Both the position numbers and the translations under genes were made by a program. Under the pieces are notes generated by a model. The model was given only the letters and a program-made list of their open reading frames with translations, searched no databases and was not told the DNA's origin. Positions 1-6,520 of a stretch of 64,000 nt of DNA are shown one piece after another. Origin of the DNA: Caldalkalibacillus thermarum (GTDB lineage Bacteria; Bacillota; Bacilli; Caldalkalibacillales; Caldalkalibacillaceae); the NCBI RefSeq assembly GCF_014644735.1, contig NZ_BMKZ01000001.1:1-64000 (forward strand). The letters run 5' to 3'. Position 1 is the first letter of the stretch; each line of letters starts with the position of its first letter.

Positions 1-119
1 TGTTGGCTTCCTAGTCAACTGAACCGTGGGACACACGGGGATCGCTTGGTCAATAAACGGCTGGTAGGCTGTTGTTCCCAAGAATCCCCCACCTCTAAGC
101 GAAGCGTAGGTGGTGGGAG
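1..119 (+). ncRNA. Omega-RNA-like right end of a TnpB-type (IS200/IS605) element, orphan
   Basis: The window opens inside a sequence that closely matches a second stretch at about 7935-8039. Both share a block around CCGTGGGRCACACGGGGATC, then GGTCAA, a variable hairpin, CCCCCAC and a closing stem in which CCCACCT pairs with AGGTGGTGGG. In IS605/IS1341-type elements this region just past tnpB is the scaffold of the omega RNA, which guides the TnpB nuclease with the flanking DNA as spacer. The variable hairpin differs in sequence between the two copies yet still folds (AACGGC/GCTGTT here, TCCCATC/GATGGGA there), which supports an RNA structure. No tnpB is visible here because the window begins too late. 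Family assignment is from memory of such ends, not from a search. Confidence 0.55.
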
Positions 120-121
120 TG

Positions 122-223
122 TTCAATGCCGATCGCGATAAAAAGCAAATTCCGCCCGAAGTGCAACAAGAACTGCTGGACATGATTGCAGCGATGATGG
201 ATCATCAATCTCTTCTTGATTAA
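122..223 (+). pseudogene. 3' end of a coding frame abutting the TnpB-type element end
   Basis: Directly after the element end an open frame runs 33 codons to a TAA at 221-223. It reads like a genuine protein tail (FNADRDKKQIPPEVQQELLD, then MIAAMMDHQSLLD), with good codon use and followed by a terminator. It has no start codon of its own, so it is probably the C-terminal remnant of a gene cut by the insertion. The family is not recognised. The frame could in principle continue from element DNA by chance. Confidence 0.4.
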
Positions 224-261
224 ATAATTAATGAAAGTTAATGAAAAAAGGGTAAAACGGC

Positions 262-312
262 AGGGGTTGCCCCACGATATGAGTCATTTCTAAGTGGGCA
301 ACCCCTATTTTT
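262..312. terminator. Hairpin terminator between convergent genes
   Basis: AGGGGTTGCCC pairs with GGGCAACCCCT across an 18-20 base loop, with one bulged C, followed by a short T-rich run (ATTTTT). It lies between the remnant reading frame ending at 223 on the plus strand and the ytpI-like gene ending at 330 on the minus strand, so it can serve either. Confidence 0.7.
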
Positions 313-329
313 CGTTCCGGAATAAAGCA

Positions 330-704
330 TTAAGTATTCTTGGCTGTATCTGCGTACACTTTGGGGGCATACGTCCGATAATGGCGGATGCCCATGATCA
401 GGTTAAACAGGCCCAGAGCTAAAAAAGCAACAGCCACGCCGATCACCCAGCCATTAAGGTCACTGAACATAAACTGAATCATGGCCATAGCGGTCAGCAT
501 TGTTCCCATGGCAATATTGGTTTTGGCGTTGTAGTATTTCATCATGTGAAATGCTTGTTGCTCTTTCTTTTTGGGTTTCTTTTTTGTCTTTTTAAAGGCT
601 GCAATTTCGTAGTATTGTTTACGGTAAGAGCGGGTTTTGAAGCTGTAATAGATAGAAAAGCTGGCGGCAATTACGACTGTAAACATCAACAGAATATGTA
701 TCAT
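330..704 (-). CDS. ytpI: YtpI-like small membrane protein
   Basis: 124-residue membrane protein resembling the YtpI family of Bacillales; its function is not established. Visible features: an N-terminal transmembrane segment (about residues 3-21), a lysine-rich cytoplasmic stretch around 38-47 (KKTKKKPKKK), and two further hydrophobic segments near 64-80 and 85-105. The ATG at 704 follows an AAAGGAG ribosome-binding site. A TACAAT -10-like box lies about 55 bases upstream on the minus strand. A second copy at 16411-16623 lacks the first membrane segment but is nearly identical from MMKYYNAKTNIAMG onward, so the gene has been duplicated within this window. Expression is probably monocistronic, ending at the terminator at 262-312. 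Confidence 0.75.
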   Translation of the reverse strand: MIHILLMFTVVIAASFSIYYSFKTRSYRKQYYEIAAFKKTKKKPKKKEQQAFHMMKYYNAKTNIAMGTMLTAMAMIQFMFSDLNGWVIGVAVAFLALGLFNLIMGIRHYRTYAPKVYADTAKNT

Positions 705-843
705 TGCCGATCACTCCTTTTGTTATTCTTTTGCCGTGCTGGACATCTTCTACTATTGTAGCTTGTTAAGCATCATAATTCTACCTTTAGGAAGCGGTGG
801 TATATACTAGAGAGGTAGTTTGTTGAGGGAAAGGAGCTCGGTT

Positions 844-1575
844 ATGATCCGTGTTGAAGAGCTGACCAAAGCCTTTAGAACAACAGTGGCCATCAAACAT
901 CTCTCATTTTCAATTGGCAAAGGAGAAGTGGTGGGTCTTTTGGGCGAAAACGGTGCGGGGAAAACCACCACTTTGCGTTTGATCGCCAGTGTGTTGAAAC
1001 CTACGTCGGGCAGGATTGAGGTCGCGGGTTTTGATACAGTGAGACAGGCACGGGAAGTAAAAAAGCGCGTGGGCATTTTATTTGGCGGGGAAACAGGGCT
1101 GTATGACAGGCTAACAGCAAGGGAAAACATCGCTTATTTTGCCCGGCTTTATGAACTGCCAGAAGAGGAAACGGAACAGCGCATCACACGGCTGGCCGAT
1201 ATTTTTGACATGTATGATTTTCTTGACCGGCCGGTGGGCGGGGTTTCCAAAGGGATGCGCCAAAGGGTGGCCATTGCCCGCTCCATCGTGCATGACCCTG
1301 AAATCATTTTGTTTGATGAGCCTACCTCGGGATTGGATATTATTGCGGCCAACGACATGCGCGGCTTGATCCGGCATTTCAGTGAGCAGGGTAAAACCGT
1401 TGTTTTTTCCAGTCACATTATGAGTGAAGTGCAAAAGTTATGCCAACGTGTGCTTATATTACATAGAGGCGAATTGCGTTTTGACGGTACGCTGGAAGCA
1501 TTGTACGCCGCTTACGGTCATGATGACCTGGACCGGATCTTTTTGGCGGAGATAGGGAGGGAGAGACATGTTTAA
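844..1575 (+). CDS. natA: ABC transporter ATP-binding protein, NatA type
   Basis: 243-residue ATPase of an ABC-2 exporter. Walker A is GENGAGKTT (around residue 40), the signature region reads GGVSKGMRQR (about 136-145), Walker B is IILFDEPTSGLD (about 156-167), and a switch histidine follows in SSHIMSE. The ATG at 844 is preferred over the in-frame TTG at 820 because AAGGAG sits 7 bases before it. The permease gene downstream overlaps by 8 bases, so the two are translationally coupled. In Bacillus, NatAB exports Na+; the pairing and the YtpI neighbourhood fit this, but substrate cannot be read from sequence. Confidence 0.85.
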   Translation: MIRVEELTKAFRTTVAIKHLSFSIGKGEVVGLLGENGAGKTTTLRLIASVLKPTSGRIEVAGFDTVRQAREVKKRVGILFGGETGLYDRLTARENIAYFARLYELPEEETEQRITRLADIFDMYDFLDRPVGGVSKGMRQRVAIARSIVHDPEIILFDEPTSGLDIIAANDMRGLIRHFSEQGKTVVFSSHIMSEVQKLCQRVLILHRGELRFDGTLEALYAAYGHDDLDRIFLAEIGRERHV

Positions 1576-2761
1576 GCAAAGCTGGCCCATATTTAAGAAA
1601 GAGATGACGGATCTGTTCCGGGACCGGAAAACCTGGATGACCAGTATCTTGCTTCCTGTCGTGCTTTATCCGGCCATTATGTTTTTGATTGGATTTATTA
1701 TGCAGTCAACGGTGGAAAATGCCCAAAGCGATATTCCCATAACCATTAACGATCCATCGGGTATCATTGAAGCCCATCTGTCCCAGCACAATGTTTTCCG
1801 CATTCTGCCTCCCAAAGATGATGTGGAACAGGCCATCCTCCAGGGAGAGATCCGTTTTCATGTTGAGGTGGATCCCCACTTTGAGTCCCAGCTGGCCAAT
1901 ATGGAAAGCGGCAGCATTATCATCTACTACGACCGTTCCAATACTAATTCGGAAATTGCCTATGCCGTGCTGAGAGAGATGTTGGCTCAAAAGTCAACCC
2001 AGTTGCTGGAGGAACGTCTGGCTGCCCTTGGTCTTAGTGATGCTGCAATCCAACCTTTGGAGATTAAGGATGTCAGTGTGGCTCCCGAAGGCCAGGAGAT
2101 CGGCAGCTTCTTGTCGTTTATTATTCCCTTGTTTTTATTGATCAGTTGCATTTCTGGAGGATTGCCTGCCTCAACAGATCTTGTGGCGGGAGAAAAAGAG
2201 CGCGGTACATTGGAGGCGCTGATCACAACACCTGTAGGCGGAGGACCCATAATGACCGGTAAACTGTTGACGGTGACGGTGATGAGTTTTCTCAGTGCCA
2301 TTCTCACCTTTCTCAGTCTCATATTAGTTTTTGCCGTGATTCCGGTTTTGTTCCCGCTCTATTTACCCGAAGGGAATATAGTGAGCTCCATCTTTACATC
2401 TGAATTTTTCCTAGTCAGTGTCATGTTGCTGCTTTTGGTCTCTGCAATGATCGGTGCTTTGCAATTGTCCATCAGTACGGTGGCCAAAAGCTTTAAAGAG
2501 GCCCAAGCGTACAACACGATTGTGGTGTTTGCTGTCATGTTGCCTGTCTATTTACTGATGATGACGCCAGCTGTGGAGATTCCCTTCCATTACTTTTGGC
2601 TCCCTGTCATCAATGTCGTTGCGATTTTTAAAGAGGTGTTTGCCGGGCTGATTCATCCGCTTCACCTGTTTATCTCCATGATCAGCAGCCTGTTCTACGT
2701 GGTGGTCGCCATTGTGTTGTTTGCCTATCTGTTTAAAAAAGAGCGGTTTATTTTAAAGTAA
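1568..2761 (+). CDS. natB: ABC transporter permease, NatB type
   Basis: 397-residue ABC-2 permease. One transmembrane segment near residues 24-45 precedes a long extracytoplasmic region (about 46-175), then five to six membrane segments follow in the C-terminal half, with the conserved stretch AGEKERGTLEALITTP (about 207-222). This layout matches NatB, the membrane partner of NatA in Na+ extrusion. The ATG lies inside the end of natA. A strong terminator follows 28 bases after the stop, closing the two-gene operon. The specific ion is inferred. Confidence 0.85.
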   Translation: MFKQSWPIFKKEMTDLFRDRKTWMTSILLPVVLYPAIMFLIGFIMQSTVENAQSDIPITINDPSGIIEAHLSQHNVFRILPPKDDVEQAILQGEIRFHVEVDPHFESQLANMESGSIIIYYDRSNTNSEIAYAVLREMLAQKSTQLLEERLAALGLSDAAIQPLEIKDVSVAPEGQEIGSFLSFIIPLFLLISCISGGLPASTDLVAGEKERGTLEALITTPVGGGPIMTGKLLTVTVMSFLSAILTFLSLILVFAVIPVLFPLYLPEGNIVSSIFTSEFFLVSVMLLLLVSAMIGALQLSISTVAKSFKEAQAYNTIVVFAVMLPVYLLMMTPAVEIPFHYFWLPVINVVAIFKEVFAGLIHPLHLFISMISSLFYVVVAIVLFAYLFKKERFILK

Positions 2762-2789
2762 CCATTACTCAATAATAGCCAAACATCGC

Positions 2790-2821
2790 CCAGGACTTAA
2801 GGGTTTAGTCCTGGTTTTTTT
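2790..2821 (+). terminator. Rho-independent terminator of natAB
   Basis: CCAGGACT (2790-2797) pairs perfectly with AGTCCTGG (2807-2814) around a 9-base loop, followed by seven T residues. Confidence 0.9.
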
Positions 2822-3004
2822 GGCTTGTATTATATAGAAGTAGAGGCATTTTGGCAGGGTCTATGGAACCATTTCAGGAATCTGAGGACCAATTTTAGGA
2901 AAATATGTTTACAAACAAATGGCTTAGTTTTATACTTCGTGGCAAATGGAAGAAAAATTTGCCAGTAGAAGCCAAAAAATGATTATCGTTGTCTTTTTTG
3001 TCGA
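2822..3004. other. Gene-free spacer before the IS cluster
   Basis: No convincing reading frame is seen. It contains a small hairpin (GGCAAAT at 2941-2947 with ATTTGCC at 2957-2963) without a T-tract. The sequence ends where the repeated tip of the first IS256 copy begins. It may hold remains of older insertions, but nothing is recognisable. Confidence 0.5.
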
Positions 3005-4038
3005 GTACCGTCAAGAATTTTGTGTAATGTAAGATAGATAGGGTTTCTCTGAAATGGATTTGGAATGAATAGGGAATCGGTTTCCTCCACACAGGAGACT
3101 GAATATTCAGTCTCATGTGAGGAAAGGGAAAATCCCCCTATTTTGTTTATTTACAGTATTTGGTTAATGATAACGTTCTTCAAACATTCGTTGAAGGGCT
3201 TCATGCGCTTCGGCAAATCCTCGCAACTTTCGCCCTGCCCATTTCTCGTTAAAGTCCTGTATCGTCAAATATACGACTTTTTCAGCGGCTTCTAAACTGC
3301 TCAAACTGTTCATCGATTTTAGGCGTTTCCGAATCTCCTTGATCGTTCGTTCGATGGCATTGGTCGTATAAATCACACTTCGAATACTGCTTGGATAGTC
3401 CATAAAGGTGAGAAGGACATCCAACTCATTTGCTCAAGATTGGACTTCTCTCGGATACTTGCTGGACCATTTCGACTCAAACTGTTGAAACATTTGTAAC
3501 GCCATCTCCTTATTCGGCGCGCGATAAATCAGCTTGAGATCCTCGGCCACTTCGAATTGGTCTTTTTTCCGAACACGGCTGAGGGTGTTGCGGACTTTGT
3601 GCACGACACAGCGCTGCACATCGGCTTTCGGATACACCGCCTTAAAGGCTTCCTCCAGCCAGCCCGTGTGCCGTTGGTAAGGGGCAAACAACTGTGTTTG
3701 AAATTCCCCGTTTCGGTCTCTTGGAACCAAAAGACCCTCAATCCTGCCATATTGCGTATCTAGATTTCGTTGATAGTAGCCGTTTCTCATATTCGGCGTT
3801 CCAGCCTGTTCGATTTCGAGGAAATTTTTGATTTCTTCCCGCATGATCAGTTCTAATTTTTCTTTTACAAACTGACGAATGACACTTTCCTGTTGATTTG
3901 CCCAGTCGACATTCGGTATACTTCTTTTAGACATAGGTAGGGTACTCCTTTCTCTAAGATTTTTGGTCCAATCAGAGAATACCCTACCTTTTTTCTTTTG
4001 TTCTAGCAAAATGCTTTACACAAACTTTTATACATCAT
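3005..4038 (-). mobile_element. IS256-family element, copy 1, internally deleted
   Basis: Boundaries are set by the sequence shared with the second copy (6361-7798): the left side begins GTACCGTCAAGAATTTTGTG and the right side ends TTTTATACATCAT. Read inward, the two ends share a GTCAAGAATTTTGTGTAA-like imperfect inverted repeat. It is about 1.03 kb against 1.44 kb for copy 2. Most of the difference is one in-frame 399-base deletion in the transposase. No target-site duplication is visible at the edges, so later recombination or a slightly different true tip is possible. Its right end runs into a small minus-strand gene (4028-4120). Confidence 0.8.
3164..3934 (-). pseudogene. IS256-family transposase, deleted and interrupted
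   Basis: Compared with the intact copy at 6521-7690, codons for 133 residues are missing exactly between two copies of the 14-mer GGCTTCCTCCAGCC, joining the motif HTGWLEEA directly to AFKAVYPK. This removes the first catalytic Asp region (YLDGLYVK) and most of the second (GVFDGLPG). Separately, the Trp codon in EVQSWANEL has become TGA, splitting the frame at about 3432. The E-containing C-terminal motif (NAIERTIKEIRKR) remains. The protein cannot be an active DDE transposase. Confidence 0.92.
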
Positions 4039-4120
4039 CATGAATCTTCTCTTGAAAAAAATTAGTTACACCATTATTTACATTATCTTTCGTTTGAATA
4101 ACTTCATTTTGAATTCTCAT
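4028..4120 (-). pseudogene. 5' fragment of a small gene cut by IS256 copy 1
   Basis: A strong ribosome-binding site (GGAGG at 4131-4135 on the minus strand, 10 bases before the start) leads to an ATG at 4120 and the peptide MRIQNEVIQTKDNVNNGV, then TNFFQEKIHDDV, stopping just inside the IS end. The good initiation signals suggest a real gene whose 3' part was lost at the IS junction. It has no recognisable family. A perfect palindrome lies about 14 bases upstream of its ribosome-binding site (4149-4183). An intact 30-residue peptide gene is also conceivable if the stop is native. Confidence 0.4.
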
Positions 4121-4148
4121 AATGTTATCACCTCCAAAAATCATAAAT

Positions 4149-4183
4149 AACTTTTTTACCGGCCAGAGGCCGGTAAAAAAGTT
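4149..4183. repeat. Perfect 35-base palindrome, 16-base arms
   Basis: AACTTTTTTACCGGCC, a 3-base AGA centre, then GGCCGGTAAAAAAGTT. The T-tract lies 5' and the A-tract 3' of the GC core on both strands, the opposite of an intrinsic terminator, so it is not one. It stands directly upstream of the ribosome-binding site of the small minus-strand gene at 4028-4120. It may be an operator, an mRNA leader hairpin or the end of a small mobile element. Confidence 0.7.
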
Positions 4184-4195
4184 ACACGGATTAAT

Positions 4196-4230
4196 TAGGA
4201 TTTGCTGAAAAACAAAAAAATGTTGATATT
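4196..4230 (+). repeat. ISL3-like terminal sequence, first copy
   Basis: About 35 bases (TAGGATTTGCTGAAAAAC and onward to TGTTGATATT) match 6311-6345 with about two mismatches in the same orientation. The second copy follows a truncated ISL3-type transposase, so these are best read as ISL3-family element ends. Here the rest of the element is replaced by an IS5-type fragment. Confidence 0.6.
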
Positions 4231-4317
4231 TAAGGAAAAAAATGTATTATGGGCGAAATTAAGTGCAAGGGTTTTTCAAAAACCACCTACAAAAACCTTG
4301 CACTTGGAGGTATTACT

Positions 4318-4560
4318 GTGTATCGCCATAACCAGGATCAGCTCATCATGCCACATGAATTCTTCCTGCCTTTTGGTGGTCAACTGGACCCCAACAACCG
4401 TTGGGTATTACTTCCTCAAAGAATCCCATGGGGCAAAGCGGAAGATCTGTATATCGGGAAGCTCAAATCAACAAGTGAAGGCCGTCAGGCCTTTTCTGTG
4501 CGCATGGCTTTGAGTGCGCTTATCATTAAAGAGCGTTTAGAAAGAGCGTTTAGGCACTAG
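4318..4560 (+). pseudogene. IS5-family transposase, N-terminal fragment
   Basis: The GTG at 4318 follows GGAGG by 7 bases and opens a frame with YRHNQDQLIMPHEF, LPFGGQLDPNNRWV and FSVRMALSALIIKERL, the DUF772-type N-terminus of IS5-group transposases. After about 78 residues it ends at a junction with an IS1634-type fragment in the opposite orientation. An inverted repeat (AAGTGCAAGG at 4260-4269 with CCTTGCACTT just before the ribosome-binding site) lies upstream, as IS elements often carry to block transcriptional read-in. The catalytic DDE domain is absent. Confidence 0.75.
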
Positions 4561-4574
4561 CGATCGTGAAACAA

Positions 4575-4762
4575 AGGAATCGCGAAATGCTTTTGGTCAG
4601 ACGCTCCAGGACCGCACGGTCCAATTCATCTTCCCGACCGAAAGAATAGATCACCTTCGCTTTTGAATATTTGGCCTTCGGATCCCATTCGTTATGAGCA
4701 AGTTGAAGATAAGCGGTGACAGATCCATCTTTGTTTTTACGAGTGACTCGACGTATATACAT
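4575..4762 (-). pseudogene. IS1634-family transposase, N-terminal fragment
   Basis: The minus-strand frame starts at ATG 4762 with MYIRRVTRKNKDGSV and continues through LQLAHNEWDPKAKYSKAK and SFGREDELDRAVLERL, which I recognise as the N-terminus of IS1634-type transposases. Homology stops after about 62 residues (SISRFL), where it meets the IS5-type fragment head to head. At its 5' side the ATG joins directly to a group II intron remnant. Only a stub remains. Confidence 0.75.
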
Positions 4763-4891
4763 GCCTACTGTCGAACTCAGGCTTCAGATTCCGCCTCACG
4801 GCGGACACCCTTGCTTTCAGCTAACGGTAGGCGCTCGCCAGCCCCCGTTCGGGACTTTCACCCTATAGTCACGCACTCATGCCGGACGTAC
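4763..4891 (-). ncRNA. Group II intron 5' remnant (domain I)
   Basis: Read on the minus strand from 4891, the sequence begins GTACGTCCGGCATGAGTGCG and continues with ACTATAGGGTGAAAGTCCC, GCTGAAAGCAAGGGTGTCC and CGTGAGGCGGAATCTGAAG, hallmarks of the start of bacterial group II introns. It sits immediately after the T-tract of the manganese catalase terminator on the same strand, the insertion preference of group IIC introns. Only about 129 bases remain before an IS1634 fragment replaces the rest. No reverse transcriptase is left. A shorter sister stub occurs at 15374-15412. Confidence 0.6.
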
Positions 4892-4892
4892 C

Positions 4893-4930
4893 AAAAAAGT
4901 AAACTCCTGTCCTTAAGCAGACAGGAGTTT
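4893..4930 (-). terminator. Rho-independent terminator of the manganese catalase gene
   Basis: On the minus strand AAACTCCTGTC pairs with GACAGGAGTTT around an 8-base loop, followed by AC and six T residues. It lies 24 bases after the catalase stop codon. The intron remnant begins a base or two beyond the T-tract. Confidence 0.88.
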
Positions 4931-4953
4931 CTTCAGAATTTGGCTTGATGCCA

Positions 4954-5844
4954 TTAGAGATTTTTTTGCAGTTTCTGGGCAATTTCATACAAGTCTTCCG
5001 GTGTAAAGCCCGGGGCGTAGGATTCAGGCTGCGCCTCCATTTCCAGCACGGGTCCCCCTTCGGGCAATGTATCTGAGACAATCAACTCTTGCCCATCATC
5101 TGGGTGTGTTCCGTTCCAGATCAATTTAATGTCTTTATAGTCATCTGGGCTGAAGCGATACAAGGTACGGTGGTATCCTTTGTCTTCAAATTTTCTGGCC
5201 TCAGGGAATTTGCTGTTATCAATGTCTGGAATAGGGAGCATTTTCTTCACATCAACGCCAGTTAATGTTTCCAGTGCTTTGGCATAAGCCAGTGCGTGAA
5301 CACCCCCGCGCACCAGCAAGTAGCCAATCATCTCCCGGGCCACGGGATTGTCTGTCATTTGATACACCCGGATTTTCTGGGTGCGTGCCCCCACTTCAAG
5401 GAAGAAATTATGGAGCAGATCAAGAACCAAGTTACCGCTGTTGAAGACATAATCTCCTTGCCAAGGTTGTCCCATAGAATTTCCAACCAGTGTTGCTTGT
5501 CCCGTTGCTATGAAGTGATGGGTATTGCGGACATCCTTGGCAAAGCCAAAAGGTGTTTGATCCGGAGCCTTGTTAGGTGCCGTATTTTCCAGCAACGCAT
5601 TCACCGTAGCGGAAACCAATTCAATATGCCCCAATTCTTCTGTGGAAATATTGGCAATTAGGTCATAGTAAGGTTTAAGCTTCTTCTTTTCGCGGAAATT
5701 AAAAGACTGATACATATAATTCATCAATGTAGACATTTCCCCAAAGCGTCCGCCCAGCAACTCCTGCACAGCAGCTGCAGCGTTGGCATCCCCTTCTTTT
5801 GGATTGGGCAATTCAATTTGTAACTTGTCGACACGCATGAACAT
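4954..5844 (-). CDS. Manganese catalase
   Basis: 296-residue non-haem dimanganese catalase, which converts hydrogen peroxide to water and oxygen. The ferritin-like four-helix core is visible, with metal-ligand motifs ANISTEELGHIELV (Glu and His ligands, about 60-73) and LEVGARTQKIRV followed by HALAYAKALE. The ATG at 5844 (MFMRVDKLQ) follows AAAGGAGGAG by 8 bases, so the in-frame Met upstream is not used. The upstream side is cut short: an ISL3-type transposase fragment begins 42 bases away, so the native promoter may be lost or replaced by IS DNA. Two IS256 copies in the same orientation flank the gene, giving a composite-transposon-like layout. Likely role is oxidative-stress defence. Confidence 0.93.
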   Translation of the reverse strand: MFMRVDKLQIELPNPKEGDANAAAAVQELLGGRFGEMSTLMNYMYQSFNFREKKKLKPYYDLIANISTEELGHIELVSATVNALLENTAPNKAPDQTPFGFAKDVRNTHHFIATGQATLVGNSMGQPWQGDYVFNSGNLVLDLLHNFFLEVGARTQKIRVYQMTDNPVAREMIGYLLVRGGVHALAYAKALETLTGVDVKKMLPIPDIDNSKFPEARKFEDKGYHRTLYRFSPDDYKDIKLIWNGTHPDDGQELIVSDTLPEGGPVLEMEAQPESYAPGFTPEDLYEIAQKLQKNL

Positions 5845-5886
5845 AGATGATCTCCTCCTTTGTTGATTCATGGTCATTTTTTGCGA

Positions 5887-6310
5887 GTGAAAACAGATAT
5901 CCGTTTACCACTAGGATTGCCAGAGTTTATGGTTTTAAAACAAGAAATCACGGAAAATAAAGTTGTGATTCAGGTGGAGACAATGGATCCCCCTGAGCGT
6001 TGTCCTTACTGTGGTTTTCAAGAGTTGAAAAAGCATGATCAACGCCTGAGAAGCGTACGTGACCTGCCCATTCATAACCGACCGGTTTATTTGATCATCC
6101 AACTCAAGCATTGGCACTGTACCAACTGTCAGAAAATCTTTGATGATCACCTCCCATCTGTACCAAAAAGCAAACATCAAACTCATCGTTTCAGAAAATA
6201 TGTTTTCGACATGTGTCACGGAGTGACCATCAGTTATGTGAGCGGCAGGTCCATCTGCCCTATAAGACCGTTGAACGCATTTATTACGACCTCGCTGAAC
6301 AGGAAATAAA
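5887..6310 (+). pseudogene. ISL3-family transposase, N-terminal fragment with frameshift
   Basis: From GTG 5887 the frame gives KTDIRLPLGLPEF, a zinc-finger-like CPYCGF and HWHCTNCQKIFDD, the N-terminal zinc-binding and helix-turn-helix part of ISL3 transposases. At about 6240, after TISYVS, the homology shifts frame: RQVHLPYKTVERIYYDLAEQ continues in another frame up to about 6309. There it meets a 35-base ISL3-like end sequence. The catalytic domain is absent and the expected left inverted repeat is not visible, so this is a scrap. Confidence 0.82.
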
Positions 6311-6345
6311 TAGGGTTTGCTGAAAAACACAAAAATGTTGATATT
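6311..6345 (+). repeat. ISL3-like terminal sequence, second copy
   Basis: TAGGGTTTGCTGAAAAACAC and on to TGTTGATATT, nearly identical to 4196-4230 and in the same orientation. It follows directly on the truncated ISL3-type transposase and is itself cut off by IS256 copy 2 about 15 bases further on. Confidence 0.6.
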
Positions 6346-6442
6346 GAAAGGAAAAGACCGGTACCGTCAAGAATTTTGTGTAATGTAAATGGGGTAGGGT
6401 TTCTCTGAAATGGATTTGGAATGAATAGGGAACTAGTTTCCT

Positions 6443-6478
6443 CCACACAGGAGACTGAATATTCAGTTTCCTGTGTGG
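6443..6478. repeat. Long hairpin at the 3' end of the IS256 transposase
   Basis: CCACACAGGAGACTGAAT folds back on ATTCAGTTTCCTGTGTGG with a single G.T wobble. It lies about 43 bases past the transposase stop on the minus strand. Copy 1 has the corresponding palindrome at about 3086-3121 with several mismatches in the outer arm, so copy 2 is the better preserved. Probable role: terminator or shield against read-in transcription; no good T-tract follows. Confidence 0.6.
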
Positions 6479-6520
6479 AAAGGGAGAATCCCCCCTATTT
6501 TGTTTATTTACAGTATTTGG

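Noticed and set aside
3086-3121. Palindrome in IS256 copy 1 as a separate regulatory element
   Set aside because: The same palindrome, better preserved, occurs at the matching place in copy 2, so it belongs to the IS.
4149-4183. Hairpin as an intrinsic terminator
   Set aside because: The T-tract precedes and the A-tract follows the stem on both strands, which is the wrong order for termination.
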